Below are positions 20,198-29,531 of a stretch of DNA of 64,000 nucleotides, piece after piece. This stretch comes from Acidobacteriota bacterium. GTDB lineage: Bacteria > Acidobacteriota > Thermoanaerobaculia > Multivoradales > Multivoraceae. Each line of letters starts with the position of its first letter. The first letter of the stretch is position 1. The notes beneath the pieces were generated by a model. The model saw only the letters and a program-made list of their open reading frames with translations, had not been told where the DNA came from and ran no database searches. Both the position numbers and the translations under genes were made by a program. The stretch is taken from NCBI GenBank assembly GCA_003388555.1, contig QQVD01000022.1, forward strand, positions 58,063 through 122,062, in the 5' to 3' direction.

Positions 20198-21406
20198 ATG
20201 AAGCCCAACCCCGCCATCGTTTGCCTCCTCGTGCTGGCGACCGCCCTTCCGTCGGCGGCCCTCCAGACCTTTACGGTCGACGGCTCGGTGGACCGTCCCG
20301 ACGTCAGCGTCGGTGACGGTGTGTGCGAAGCGGTGTTCTTCCAGGACACCTTCTGCTCGCTGCGCGCCGCGATCCAGGAGAGCAACGCCGCCGGTGGCGG
20401 CGCAACGATCTTCGTGCCCGCCGGCACTTACACACTCAGCCTGGTAGGTGTCGGTCCCGACTCACCCACGGTCGGAGATCTCGACATCACGGCGCCGGTC
20501 TCCATCCTCGGTACGGGTGGGGTCGCGGTCATCGACGCCCAGGACATCGATCGGGTGGTGCATGTCGCCGTGACCCAACCCCCCAACGTCGTGTTCTCGT
20601 TCGTGGACCTCGTCGGCGGCGACGCCGACGACGGGGCCGGCGATGGCGGTGGACTGTACGTGGAGGATGGTGCGGTCACCTTCACCGACGGCGCGGTGCG
20701 GGGAAACAGGGCGAGTCGGGGTGGCGGCATCTTCACCGAAGCCGAGGGGAGCGTTCTCCTCGACAGGGCATCGATCCGCGACAACCTGGCGGTTTTCGGT
20801 GGCGGAATCTATGGCAGCGGGTTGATCAGGAGATCCGAGATCGTCAACAACGACGCGGGCACTGGCCCGGCCGCGCGAGCCCGATCCGGGCGCTCCCTGA
20901 GCATCCTCCACTCGACGATCTCCGCCAACACCGGCGCCCCGGGTGCGATCTACTGCTCGTCGACCCGCATCGATCTGACCTCGACGACGGTGCACGACAA
21001 CGAAGGCGCGGCGCTCGCCGTGGAGGGCAGTTGTGAGCTCAACCCCGAGTCCTCGATCCTCTCGGGAGGCTGTAGCGCGATCCCCGGCCTGTTGGCCGAC
21101 TTCGGCGACAACCTGGAGAGCCCGGGCGACTCCTGCGGCCTCTCGCCGATGATGAATCTGCTCAGCGTCGGGGATCCGGGCTTGAAGCCTCTCGCCTACT
21201 ATGGAGGACCGACTCGGAGTCACGCGCTGAAGAGCGACAGCCTGGCGCGCGACTTCAGCAGCACCTGTTCGGAGGCTGATCAGCGGGAGGCGCCACGGAG
21301 CTCGCCGAACTGCGACACCGGAGCTCTCGAATACGGCGCGACGTCGCCCCTGCCCGGCATCTTTGCCGACGGCTTCGAGTCCGGCGACTCCGCGGCCTGG
21401 CAATAG
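20198..21406 (+). CDS. Secreted CSLREA-type right-handed beta-helix protein with DGFESGD tail
   Basis: 402 aa. After a signal peptide (IVCLLVLATALPSAALQ) comes a CSLREA-type segment (DTFCSLRAAIQESNAAGGGATI), found at the start of many surface beta-helix proteins. Next are parallel beta-helix coils with GGGLYVEDGAVTF, RGNRASRGGGIF, DNLAVFGGGIYGSG and DLTSTTVHDNEG-type rungs. The end is PGIFADGFESGDSAAWQ, a tail shared with three other proteins here. Such proteins resemble polymorphic outer-membrane or glycan-binding adhesins; no catalytic residues are evident. AAGGAG precedes the ATG at good spacing. Confidence 0.85.
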   Translation: MKPNPAIVCLLVLATALPSAALQTFTVDGSVDRPDVSVGDGVCEAVFFQDTFCSLRAAIQESNAAGGGATIFVPAGTYTLSLVGVGPDSPTVGDLDITAPVSILGTGGVAVIDAQDIDRVVHVAVTQPPNVVFSFVDLVGGDADDGAGDGGGLYVEDGAVTFTDGAVRGNRASRGGGIFTEAEGSVLLDRASIRDNLAVFGGGIYGSGLIRRSEIVNNDAGTGPAARARSGRSLSILHSTISANTGAPGAIYCSSTRIDLTSTTVHDNEGAALAVEGSCELNPESSILSGGCSAIPGLLADFGDNLESPGDSCGLSPMMNLLSVGDPGLKPLAYYGGPTRSHALKSDSLARDFSSTCSEADQREAPRSSPNCDTGALEYGATSPLPGIFADGFESGDSAAWQ

Positions 21407-21811
21407 GTGCACGCGCTGTCAAGGGCTGCACCTTCGAACTTGCGCCTGGCAGGGGGCGGGCGGTGAGCTCGACGGTGGCTTCGTGGCCGTTTCTCAGCGT
21501 GGGCAGTTTCGCACCGGGCGCAGTCGGTCTCCTTCACCTCTTCGTTCAGCGAAGGAGACGCAGGAGCAGGTCGGCGATCTCGCAGACCGCCATATCAGCC
21601 TGGATGCGATGAGCTCAGCGGAGTCTGCGAACGATCGGCGAGCGTCTGCTCGACCAGCGTCCCGTAGTGGAATTGCCCCGGCTTCTTGGAGAATGGAGAT
21701 AGCTGCTGGAAAGAAGCGTTGGTCGCGATGTTCGGTTGCACCGGAATCCGGCATTTCCAATGTTCAGAGGGCCATGGGTTCATCCGGGCTCGAGACGAAG
21801 GGAGATGCGTA
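21407..21811. other. Intergenic region, nothing recognised
   Basis: Between the two CSLREA genes. Short open frames on both strands show no family resemblance. The region just before 21812 is lower in GC than its surroundings and probably holds the promoter of the next gene, but no clear -35/-10 pair is seen. Confidence 0.4.
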
Positions 21812-23374
21812 GTGCAACTGCGAACGGAACGCTGGACATCGGGACTGACGGGGGCTCTGCTTCTGCTCCTCGGAACGGGTTGGCCGCTGGCCGCGGTCGC
21901 ACAGGTGCCATTCATCTACATCGTCGACACCGAGCTGGATGATGCGGCGCTGGACGACTGCAGTCTCGTGACGCCCGACGACTGCAGCCTGCGCGGCGCC
22001 ATCCACAAGGCAAACACCGATGGGCTCGACAGTCAGATCCGGATACCCGACGGCGTCTATCAGTTGACCCTCGCGGGCCCGGAGGACGATCTCGGGCTGG
22101 TCGGCGACCTCGATGTCTACGAAACAGGCAAGGCGCTCACGATCTCCGCCGCCAGCGGCGCCCACCCCATCATCGAGCAGACGGCGAGCGCGCGCGTCAT
22201 GGACCTGCGCAGCGGGCCTTCGCAAGTGACCCTCCGCGGCCCCATGATCCTGCGCTACGCGGGCCCCGGGGCATTCGCGGGATTCGGCGGCGTTCTCTAC
22301 GTGCAATCACAGAACGTCGAGCTGGATGCGGTGGCCCTGATCGATGGCGTCGCCACCGACTCCGGCGGCTGTCTCTTCGCCACGGACGTCGGTCTGACCG
22401 GTCCGGTCGACTGGAACTGGACGGGCATGATCGTCGACGGCTGCGCTTCGGGCAACAACGGCGGAGGAGCGAACGTCTCGCTGGAGGGCGGCGAGGTCGT
22501 CATGGATGGCGTCGAGATCACGGAGAACAGTGCGGCCGAGTCCGCCGGCGGAATGAGGATCCGCTCGACGAGCGCGGGCAGTGTCGATCTGGTCCGCTCG
22601 ATCGTCCGCGGCAACGCGAGCGGCACGGCGCTGGGCGAGAGCGGCATCGGCGGGGGACTGCAGCTCATCACCGGTGGTGCCGCACCGAACACCGGCACGA
22701 TCACGGTTCGCCAGAGCGAGATCTCCGAGAATCGGGCGGGCAACTCCTCGTCGGGCAACGGCTACGGCGGCGGCATCGCCTCCACTGGCTCGGGCCTGGT
22801 GACCGTCCGCAATACCACCATTTCGCACAACCTCATCGAGGGCAGCTTCAATCGCGGAGTCGGCCTGCGTGCCGAGGGCCACACGGAGCTCTTCTTCGTC
22901 ACCATCGTCGAGCCCGCCGCGAGTCACGCCGCGAGCGAGGCCGCGCTCGACGGCGGCGCGTCGTCTCAGCTCATCGTCGAAGGATCGGTCTTCGTCGGCG
23001 GCTGCTCCAGCAGCGGCGGCGCGAGCGGGACCACCAACCGGGAGGTCCTGCCGTCGGACACGCCTCCGGGAGGCCCCACCTGGAGCGGGTGCACGATCTC
23101 GGCGCAGGTGGTCGCGGACGCGGGGCTTCAGCCCTTGGCTTCCTACGGCTCGTCCCGACGGACGCACCGTCCCGAGGCCGACAGCCCGCTGATCAACGGG
23201 TCGTGGTACACGCATTGCCCGCAGAAGGACCAGCGGGATGCCGCTCGACCTCTCCTGTTCCTCGCGTACTGCGACCTCGGCGCCCATGAACGGCTCGACT
23301 ACGGCGTGCCGCCGGGCCCGGTGGTCTTCGGCGACGGCTTCGAGAGCGGTGACGCCCTTGCATGGCAGCCCTGA
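21812..23374 (+). CDS. Secreted CSLREA-type beta-helix protein with DGFESGD tail
   Basis: 520 aa from a GTG start with GGGAG upstream. Signal peptide LTGALLLLLGTGWPLAAVAQ. The CSLREA-type segment is DDCSLRGAIHKANTDG. Rungs of a parallel beta-helix follow (GASGNNGG-like turns, GGGLQLITGGAAPN, GYGGGIASTGSGLVTVRNTT). The end is VVFGDGFESGDALAWQP. Layout matches the upstream 402-aa protein, though the coils are only loosely similar, so the pair probably arose by an old duplication. The likely location is the cell surface. Confidence 0.83.
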   Translation: MQLRTERWTSGLTGALLLLLGTGWPLAAVAQVPFIYIVDTELDDAALDDCSLVTPDDCSLRGAIHKANTDGLDSQIRIPDGVYQLTLAGPEDDLGLVGDLDVYETGKALTISAASGAHPIIEQTASARVMDLRSGPSQVTLRGPMILRYAGPGAFAGFGGVLYVQSQNVELDAVALIDGVATDSGGCLFATDVGLTGPVDWNWTGMIVDGCASGNNGGGANVSLEGGEVVMDGVEITENSAAESAGGMRIRSTSAGSVDLVRSIVRGNASGTALGESGIGGGLQLITGGAAPNTGTITVRQSEISENRAGNSSSGNGYGGGIASTGSGLVTVRNTTISHNLIEGSFNRGVGLRAEGHTELFFVTIVEPAASHAASEAALDGGASSQLIVEGSVFVGGCSSSGGASGTTNREVLPSDTPPGGPTWSGCTISAQVVADAGLQPLASYGSSRRTHRPEADSPLINGSWYTHCPQKDQRDAARPLLFLAYCDLGAHERLDYGVPPGPVVFGDGFESGDALAWQP

Positions 23375-23676
23375 CTCGGCCCGGCTTCGGCGATGCGGCT
23401 GTCCACTGGCACGGCTGTGCCTTGGACGGAGGCCGGGGCGTGTGGCAGCCTGATCCTGCGGACTCGCATGTCGGACTCCGGGCGGAGATCGCTCGTTGCG
23501 GGCGGGAGGTGCCTGCACGCCGAGGCGGAGCGGGTGCACCGTGGCGGTGGACACGCAGGCTCGAAGCATGCCGAGAGCGCGGCTGATCGTCCTGAAAACG
23601 GGAACTCGCTGCAGACCCTGTCGGTCCGCCGGACTCCTGGATGCGGGCGGAGGCCCCAGAGTGAAGGACGAGTCGG
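23375..23676. other. Intergenic region upstream of the kinase gene
   Basis: 302 bases. No gene, repeat or confident promoter is seen. Confidence 0.4.
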
Positions 23677-26280
23677 ATGAGTGACGAGGGATCTGAAGCC
23701 GAACTGCTCGAGCTGGCCGGCCGGCTGGCGGACGGCAGGCCGGTGGACTGGAAGTCGCTGGGTGAACGAGATCGGGGCAAGGGCGATTCGCCGGTCCATC
23801 GTGGGCTGCGTGGGCTGGCGCGCCTGGCGCACCTGCTCGGCCACTTCGACCCACCGGGAGCTGATGACGCGGCTTCTGCGCGCGGCGTCGCGCGCAGCGG
23901 CAGCTGGTGCCACCTCGAGCTCCGCGAGCCGCTCGGAAGCGGGTCCTTTGGTGAAGTCTGGCGGGCCTGGGATCCGGTGCTCCAGCGCGACGTCGCGCTG
24001 AAGCTGCTGCGACGGCGCGGCGAGGGGACCGCATCGTTCCTGGCGGAAGCCCGTCGCCTCGCTCGCGTTCGTCACCCCAACGTGCTTGCGATCTACGGTG
24101 CGGATGTCGACAATCGGCAGCCCGGCCTCTGGTCGGATCTGATCGAAGGCGAGACGCTCGAGCAGAGGTTGACCGAAGGTGGTCGGTTGCCGGTCGTCGA
24201 GATCCTCGCATTCGGGCGGCAGGTCGCCGACGCACTCGCCGCGGTGCATGATGCGGAGATCGTGCACGGAGACGTCAAAGCCTCCAACGTCATGCTCCAG
24301 TGCGACGGGCGCGCGGTTCTCATGGACTTCGGTGCTGGATCGGACGGTGCCCGGCGTGAGGGTCCGGCGTTCGGATCCCCGCTGTCGATGGCGCCGGAGC
24401 TGTTCGCGGGCGGGCATGCATCGAAGCCGGGGGATGTCTATGCCTTCGGCGTCCTGCTCTTCCGCGCGCTGATCGGTCGCTATCCCGTGCAGGCCGAGAC
24501 CCTCGAGCAGCTCGAAGCTCTGCATGCGAACGAAGGCCCCGGGCCCTGGACCGACGATCTGCCTGCCTTGCGCACGCCTCAGGAACGTGCGCTCCGCGAG
24601 CTCGTGCAGCGCATGCTGGAGCGACGGGCCGATCGGCGACCGGCGGCCGTCGAGATCGCGGACGACCTGCGGCGAATCGTCGAGCTTCCGGCCCGCCGAC
24701 GCCGACGGCGCGCGCTCGGCGCCGTGCTCGCGAGCCTGTCCCTCGCGCTGGTCAGTTCGCTCGTCGGCTGGTCCGTTTCGCAGCGCGCGCGGACGAGCGC
24801 TGAGCAGGCCCGCGAGGAGGCGGAGGCCACGACCGAGCTGCTCAGGGACGTCCTGCTGGCGCCGGGGACCCGAAGCCTAGGTCCGGATGCCCGTGTGATC
24901 GAGGTCATGGATCGGGCGCGCGAACGGGCGCATCTCACCCTCGAGCGTCAGCCGACGGTGCAGGGACGCGTGCTGGGTCTGGTCGGTCAGGTGGAGGCGT
25001 CTCTCGGGCGGCTGGACGAGGGTCTTCAGATCCTGAAAGAGGGTGAGAACGCCCTCGCGCGCAGCGACGCACCCGACGCGAATCGGGAGCGCGCCTTCCT
25101 GATGATCGAGCGCGGCCGCCTGCTGGCGGAGCTCGGCCGGCACGAGGAGGCGCGGGCTGAGCTCGACCGCGTGGCCGAAGAGCACGCGGAGGAGATCAAC
25201 GGCCTCGATCTGTGGGTCGCGTGGACCCGGACCCTTGCGATCGCGGCGATCCGGCGTGGAGACCAGGCCGTGGCCGAGCGCAGCCTGCGCGCAGTGGTCG
25301 AGCGGCTCGACCGCCGGTCAGACGACCCTCGACTGTTCCAGGCGCGCAGCGAGTTGGCCAGCCTGCTCGAGCGGCAGGGCAGGCTCGCGGAGGCCGAGCG
25401 CCTCCACCGGAGCTATCTGACCTGGTGCGAAGAGCACTACGGCGATCGCCACGAGTCGACCATCGCAGCGCGTCACCGTCTCTCGACGGTGCTGGCGTAC
25501 CTCGGTCGGTGGGCCGAGGCAGAGCGGCTGCTTCGCCGCAACGTCGACGTCACATCGGAGTGGTTGGGCAGGAACCACGAGTTGTACGCCTGGAACTTCA
25601 GGAACCTGGTCAACGTGCTCGGCGACGGAGGCGAGGTCGAGCAGGCCGCGCAGCTCGATCCCGAGGCCCTGCGCCTGACCATCGAGACGTGGGGTGAGGA
25701 TCATTTCGAGACGCAGGTCCAGCGGATGAACGCCGCCAACCGTCAGCTACTGCTCGGAAGGCACGAGACCGCGCGTCCGATGCTCGAACAGACGGTGGAG
25801 AAACTCGCGGCGACGCAGCACGAGGCGGCTCCAGCGCTGCTGCACGCGCGCATGCTGCTCGCCCAGGCCCTCCTCGACGCTCGCGAATTCGCGGCCGCCG
25901 AGAAGATCGCGGCGGAGTCGGTCCGACGCGCCCGCGAGTCGCTCGGTGCGGACAGTCCCCTGACCATCACCAACGAGATCCGTCTGGCCCGTGCGCGTCT
26001 CGCCTCCAGGGATGCCACGCACCAGGACTTCGACGACGCCATGGCTCTCGCTCGGAGCACCGTCGAGCGGGCGGCCCGCAGTCTCGGCGAGCTGGCGCCG
26101 GACACGATCGAGGCCGAGCTGATGCTCGGCGAAGCGCAACTCGCCACGGGCGACCTTGCAGCCGCGCGCGCTTCGCTGTGCGCCGCGCACGCGAAGTACG
26201 TCCAGATCCAGGGTCCGGAGGGAATGATGAGCCGGACCAGCGCGGCGCGACTGGAGGAAGCCGGCGGCTGCCCTGACTGA
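23677..26280 (+). CDS. Ser/Thr protein kinase with membrane helix and C-terminal TPR domain
   Basis: 867 aa. The kinase domain (about aa 80-335) has the glycine loop LGSGSFGEVW, catalytic Lys in VALKLL, the loop IVHGDVKASNVML in which the usual HRD Arg is Gly, and LMDFGAG. A basic stretch and one membrane helix (ALGAVLASLSLALVSSLVGW, near aa 347) follow. The extracytoplasmic half is a long TPR array (for example EASLGRLDEGLQILKEGE, ELGRHEEARAELDRVAEEH, LAYLGRWAEAERLLRRNVD). An HGD loop suggests reduced dependence on activation-loop phosphorylation. The neighbouring ECF sigma gene is the likely functional partner, as in known kinase-linked ECF groups. Confidence 0.93.
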   Translation: MSDEGSEAELLELAGRLADGRPVDWKSLGERDRGKGDSPVHRGLRGLARLAHLLGHFDPPGADDAASARGVARSGSWCHLELREPLGSGSFGEVWRAWDPVLQRDVALKLLRRRGEGTASFLAEARRLARVRHPNVLAIYGADVDNRQPGLWSDLIEGETLEQRLTEGGRLPVVEILAFGRQVADALAAVHDAEIVHGDVKASNVMLQCDGRAVLMDFGAGSDGARREGPAFGSPLSMAPELFAGGHASKPGDVYAFGVLLFRALIGRYPVQAETLEQLEALHANEGPGPWTDDLPALRTPQERALRELVQRMLERRADRRPAAVEIADDLRRIVELPARRRRRRALGAVLASLSLALVSSLVGWSVSQRARTSAEQAREEAEATTELLRDVLLAPGTRSLGPDARVIEVMDRARERAHLTLERQPTVQGRVLGLVGQVEASLGRLDEGLQILKEGENALARSDAPDANRERAFLMIERGRLLAELGRHEEARAELDRVAEEHAEEINGLDLWVAWTRTLAIAAIRRGDQAVAERSLRAVVERLDRRSDDPRLFQARSELASLLERQGRLAEAERLHRSYLTWCEEHYGDRHESTIAARHRLSTVLAYLGRWAEAERLLRRNVDVTSEWLGRNHELYAWNFRNLVNVLGDGGEVEQAAQLDPEALRLTIETWGEDHFETQVQRMNAANRQLLLGRHETARPMLEQTVEKLAATQHEAAPALLHARMLLAQALLDAREFAAAEKIAAESVRRARESLGADSPLTITNEIRLARARLASRDATHQDFDDAMALARSTVERAARSLGELAPDTIEAELMLGEAQLATGDLAAARASLCAAHAKYVQIQGPEGMMSRTSAARLEEAGGCPD

Positions 26281-26500
26281 ACGGTGCATGCGGCACGTCT
26301 GCCGGGGATGGCGGGCATCTCGGAACAACTTGCCAGTGCACGCCTCACCCACGTTTGTTCGCTGGCGTACCATGCGGCTCCTGCCAGTACGGCGGGGCCA
26401 CGGCCTACGGCCCCACGATTCCCCTTGGCCTGGCCAGCCCCTCGGGCAGTGGTCTTCTGCACGGTACGCTCGACCTCCCTGCGCACTCGGATCAACTCGG

Positions 26501-27121
26501 ATGTCTCACGAAGCGAACACCAACGCCGAAGAGCGCACCACCCCTTCGAGCGATCCGTCCCCTGCGGACACGCCCCTGGCCTCCACCGCAACGCTGATCG
26601 GTCGGATTCGAGAAGGGGACCAGGGCGCCCGCGAGCTGCTGGTCCAGCGCTGCCTGCCCGCGCTACGTCGCTGGGCCCGCGGCCGCCTTCCCGCGTACGG
26701 CCGCTCGCTCTCGGACACCGATGACATGGTCCAGGTCACGTTGATGCGCGCCTTGCAGCGCGTCGAGCACTTCGATCCGGGTCGAGAAGGCGCCTTCCTC
26801 GCCTATCTGCGCCAGACGCTGGTCAACACGGTGCGCACCGAGCTCCGTACCGTTTCACGCCGGCCCCGGACCGAACCGATGGACGAAGAGTTGTCCCGTC
26901 GCGCCGGCACCGCGGCCAGCCAGGAGCTGGTCGCCGAGCTCGACGCCTACGAGAAGGCTCTCGAGCGGCTGCCTGCGACCCGGCGTCACGCCGTGGTGTT
27001 GCGGCTCGAGTTCGGCCTCACCTTCCCGGAGATCGCCGAGGAGCTGGACCTACCGTCTGCCGACGCGGCGCGCATGTCGGTTTCGCGCTCCATGGTCGAG
27101 CTGGCTAAGGAGCTGGCATGA
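26501..27121 (+). CDS. ECF-type RNA polymerase sigma factor
   Basis: 206 aa. Region 2 is visible as LIGRIREGDQGARELLVQRCLPALRRWARGRLP and DTDDMVQVTLMRALQRVEHFDP, and region 4 as YEKALERLPATRRHAVVLRLEFGLTFPEIAEELDLPSADAARMSVSRSM. No anti-sigma factor is nearby; the TPR kinase 220 bases upstream on the same strand is the probable regulator by phosphorylation. In this group the sigma gene more often precedes the kinase, so the order is reversed here. Start: ATG at 26501; upstream in-frame codons lack family similarity. Confidence 0.9.
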   Translation: MSHEANTNAEERTTPSSDPSPADTPLASTATLIGRIREGDQGARELLVQRCLPALRRWARGRLPAYGRSLSDTDDMVQVTLMRALQRVEHFDPGREGAFLAYLRQTLVNTVRTELRTVSRRPRTEPMDEELSRRAGTAASQELVAELDAYEKALERLPATRRHAVVLRLEFGLTFPEIAEELDLPSADAARMSVSRSMVELAKELA

Positions 27122-27210
27122 GCGAGCAGCACGAGCGTAGAGGGATATGAGTTTGCGGTGGCCTGCGAGAAGACCGGTGCCGCGCGCCGTCACTGCCAGG
27201 CGAGCAGTTG

Positions 27211-27362
27211 CCCGGTCGGCTCAGATCCTGATCACGAAGAACCTCCGGCACTTTCGCCACCTTCGTGGAACAGAGCTCCGCTTTCCGCAGGTCCGTTGCC
27301 TCAGCCCGAGTCAGTGGGCCCGGAGCGAGTCCGAAGGAATGGCGAGACGATGGCCACAGTGA
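27211..27362 (+). pseudogene. PIN-domain toxin C-terminal remnant
   Basis: About 45 codons, SAQILITKNLRHFRHLRGTE then LRFPQVRCLSPSQW, resemble the last strand-helix-strand of PIN-fold toxins (the ITKN-HF and SP-W positions). The preceding sequence has no PIN similarity, so the catalytic acidic residues are gone. Its stop overlaps the antitoxin ATG by 13 bases, the normal arrangement in toxin-antitoxin pairs, which supports the identification. Confidence 0.45.
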
Positions 27363-27568
27363 CCGTTCGTCTCCCCGACGCGCAGCACGAGCGATTGAAG
27401 GCGCTGGCGCGGCGCCAGGGAATCAGCCTGAACACACTCTTCGAGCGCCTGTCGATCTCGGCCCTCACCGAGCTCGACACGGAGACCCGGTTCCTGGCCC
27501 GGGCGGCCCTTGGTTCGCCTGCTCGGGGTCTCGAGTTGCTCGAGAAGCTGGACGGGGAGTCGAAGTAG
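27350..27568 (+). CDS. Ribbon-helix-helix (HicB/Arc-like) antitoxin
   Basis: 72 aa. MATVTVRLPDAQHERLKALARRQGISLNTLFERLSISAL is an RHH DNA-binding fold, with a short C-terminal toxin-binding tail (LDTETRFLARAALGSPARGLELLEKLD). Such antitoxins pair with PIN-type toxins; the partner here is reduced to a fragment immediately upstream, so this is an orphan antitoxin. Its last 37 codons are duplicated at 31234-31343. The start overlaps the remnant's stop. Confidence 0.8.
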   Translation: MATVTVRLPDAQHERLKALARRQGISLNTLFERLSISALTELDTETRFLARAALGSPARGLELLEKLDGESK

Positions 27569-27714
27569 TTCTGGCTGCGGTAGCGCCGCCGCCTCGATGG
27601 CGCGTCGGTGCGCCCCCCCGGAAGCGCCGGGTTCTCGAGAGAAGCTCCCGGCGGTGGAAGAGACGGGCTCATGCCTGAAGCAAACACCAGGTGCTAAGGT
27701 GACCGCCGACTGAA

Positions 27715-28578
27715 ATGGCGGAGGACGCATTGAGCATTCGGCAGCGTCGTGCTGGCCGCGTTTTGGCTTGCGCGGTTCTCGGGCTCGGTCTGGGCGGTGC
27801 GCTGCAGGCGCAGTACCAGGTCGGGTACGAAGGCGCCAACCGGTTCTGGGTCGTCAACGAGACGAGTCAGACCATCGGCAGTGCGTCGACGGTGAGCGGT
27901 CGCGTGCAGCAGGCGGCCCACGCTCTGTGCCTGGCCGCTGGCTGGAGCTACTTCAGAGCCGTGGCGGCCAATGTCGACCGGGGCGAGCAGGCGCAGCGCA
28001 TTCTGGTGGGCTACGGGCGCAAGGCGAGCGCCACGCTCGACCTGGAGATGTTCGACGAGCCGGCCGAGGGACGCACCGAGTGCAAGGAGCACGCGTTCAC
28101 TCCTCGCATCGGAAAGAAGATCGAGAACCAACTCCGGTTGCTCAACTACCGGAAGCCAGCGCCGGAACCGGCGTCGGATCCCGCTCCTCCGGAGGTCGCC
28201 GCAGCGTCCGATGCGCCTGCATCAGCGGGCCCACCTCCGCCGCCCACGGTGACAACGGAGGCGCAGCGCATCCGCGAGGGCGTGTGGTTGCTCACGGCCA
28301 CCGCAGAGGTCGCCGCGTCGGCCCGACCGACCGACGAGGAGATCCTCAGGACGTCGCTCGCCGACGTCTGCGCGCGGACCGGCAGCATCGGCTTTCGCCG
28401 GATCGGCGCCGTCGAGATCGCGAAGGACGAGGAGCTGAAGGCGGTCTGGTCGATCCTCGGCGTCTCCTACGGCATCGCCACCGAGCAGAGTCTCTCCGAC
28501 GATCGCCTCGAGGTCACTCTCCACGAGATCGTCGAGCTCGGCGATGCGGAGTCGTTGGAGAGCTGTCCGGGCTCCTAG
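27715..28578 (+). CDS. Exported protein of unknown function
   Basis: 287 aa. A signal peptide (RVLACAVLGLGLGGALQAQY) is followed by two similar-sized domains joined by a Pro/Ala-rich linker (PAPEPASDPAPPEV). The first has paired Cys (ALCLAAGW and TECKEH), as does the second (ADVCARTG and LESCPGS), suggesting periplasmic disulphides. No family is recognised. ATG at 27715 is annotated, but a TTG at 27730 has the better ribosome site (GGAGGA). It is followed by the first hairpin repeat. Confidence 0.6.
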   Translation: MAEDALSIRQRRAGRVLACAVLGLGLGGALQAQYQVGYEGANRFWVVNETSQTIGSASTVSGRVQQAAHALCLAAGWSYFRAVAANVDRGEQAQRILVGYGRKASATLDLEMFDEPAEGRTECKEHAFTPRIGKKIENQLRLLNYRKPAPEPASDPAPPEVAAASDAPASAGPPPPPTVTTEAQRIREGVWLLTATAEVAASARPTDEEILRTSLADVCARTGSIGFRRIGAVEIAKDEELKAVWSILGVSYGIATEQSLSDDRLEVTLHEIVELGDAESLESCPGS

Positions 28579-28599
28579 TGTTTCGGCTGGAGGGAGCGA

Positions 28600-28763
28600 T
28601 TGCCTCCACACCCTGCCGTCGCCTCGGAATCGAGACGGAGATCGTTGCGTCTTCAACAGTTCCGCATTCGGTGACCAGCCCGCCTCAGGTAGGGCGTGGA
28701 TTCCCGCCTTCGCGGGAATGACGCGGGTGGGGCGTTCTCGTGAGGCCTTCGGGGTGCCGCCGT
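28600..28763. repeat. Dispersed hairpin repeat, copy A
   Basis: About 165 bases related to copies at 29532 and 31396. The core is the palindrome ATTCCCGCCTTCGCGGGAAT at 28700-28719, preceded by a conserved GACCAGCCCG...CAGGTAGGGCGTGG stretch and followed by TGACG and TTCTCGTGAGGCCTTCGGGGTGCC-like sequence. It lies between genes and carries no frame of its own. Confidence 0.8.
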
Positions 28764-28844
28764 GCCGCTGCCTGCGGTAACACGGCGAAGAGCTAGAGAG
28801 TGGACCTCACCCCAGGCCGGAAGCTGACTTGCTACGGACACCGT

Positions 28845-28850
28845 TATAAT
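28845..28850 (+). promoter_or_regulatory. Consensus -10 (TATAAT) just upstream of the higB start
   Basis: A perfect TATAAT ends 7 bases before the GTG start at 28858. Transcription would begin at or next to the start codon, so the mRNA would be leaderless. The best -35 match is weak (CTGACT at 28824-28829, 15-base spacing). Confidence 0.6.
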
Positions 28851-28857
28851 GGGGTCC

Positions 28858-29151
28858 GTGATTGCCTCGTTCGCGGACCCCGGAACCGAGGATGTGTTCG
28901 ATGGCCGCGACTCGAAGGCCGCTCGGAGGTGTTGCCCTCGGCAGCTCTGGACCATTGCCCGGCGCAAACTCGATCAGATCAACCGAGTGACGCAGCTCGG
29001 GGACCTCGCGATTCCGCCGGGGAACCGCCTCGAGGCGTTGAGAGGTACCCGACGGGGCCAGCACAGCATTCGAATCAACCAACAGTTCCGTATCTGCTTC
29101 ACGTGGGAGGAAGATCGTGCCTTCGAAGTCGAGATCGTCGACTACCACTAG
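28858..29151 (+). CDS. higB: HigB/RelE-family toxin
   Basis: 97 aa. (M)IASFADPGTEDVFDGRDSKAARRCCP, then LWTIARRKLDQINRVTQLGDL, PGNRLEALRG and QHSIRINQQFRICFTWE match the HigB (RelE superfamily) mRNA interferase, which cleaves ribosome-bound mRNA. The GTG at 28858 gives the family's normal N-terminus; the ATG at 28849 overlaps the -10 box and is unlikely to be used. The antitoxin follows 34 bases downstream, in the toxin-first order typical of higBA. Confidence 0.92.
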   Translation: MIASFADPGTEDVFDGRDSKAARRCCPRQLWTIARRKLDQINRVTQLGDLAIPPGNRLEALRGTRRGQHSIRINQQFRICFTWEEDRAFEVEIVDYH

Positions 29152-29185
29152 TCGAGAGCCCAGCGGCCTCGGAGGTCCGACGCTC

Positions 29186-29494
29186 GTGGCGAGGCGGCTG
29201 CCTCGCAACCGTCCCCCGACGCATCCCGGCGAGATGCTCCGAGCCGAGTTCCTCGAGCCGCTCGGGATCTCGCAGTCGGCCTTCGCCCGTCAGCTCGGGG
29301 TCTCCTTCCCGAGGCTGAACGAGGTGATCCTGGCCAAGCGGTCGGTGACGCCCGACACGGCTCTGCGCCTGGCGCGGGTCCTCGGGATGCCGGCGGACTT
29401 CTGGCTCGGGCTGCAGCTCGACTGGGATCTCTGGCACGCGATGCGGTCCGAGGCGGCAGCGGAGATCGAGCGACTCGAACCGATCTCGGCCTGA
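29186..29494 (+). CDS. higA: HigA-family antitoxin
   Basis: 102 aa. A Cro/C1-type helix-turn-helix domain: PTHPGEMLRAEFLEPLGISQ, then AFARQLGVSFPRLNEVILAKRSVTPDTALRLARVLGMPADFWLGLQ, the standard HigA sequence. It neutralises HigB and represses the operon. The GTG at 29186 is preceded by GGAGG and gives the normal length; an earlier in-frame GTG at 29117 would overlap higB and adds no family similarity. Confidence 0.92.
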   Translation: MARRLPRNRPPTHPGEMLRAEFLEPLGISQSAFARQLGVSFPRLNEVILAKRSVTPDTALRLARVLGMPADFWLGLQLDWDLWHAMRSEAAAEIERLEPISA

Positions 29495-29531
29495 GCAGGG
29501 CCGCGGCATCCTCGAGACCGGATGACGGACG

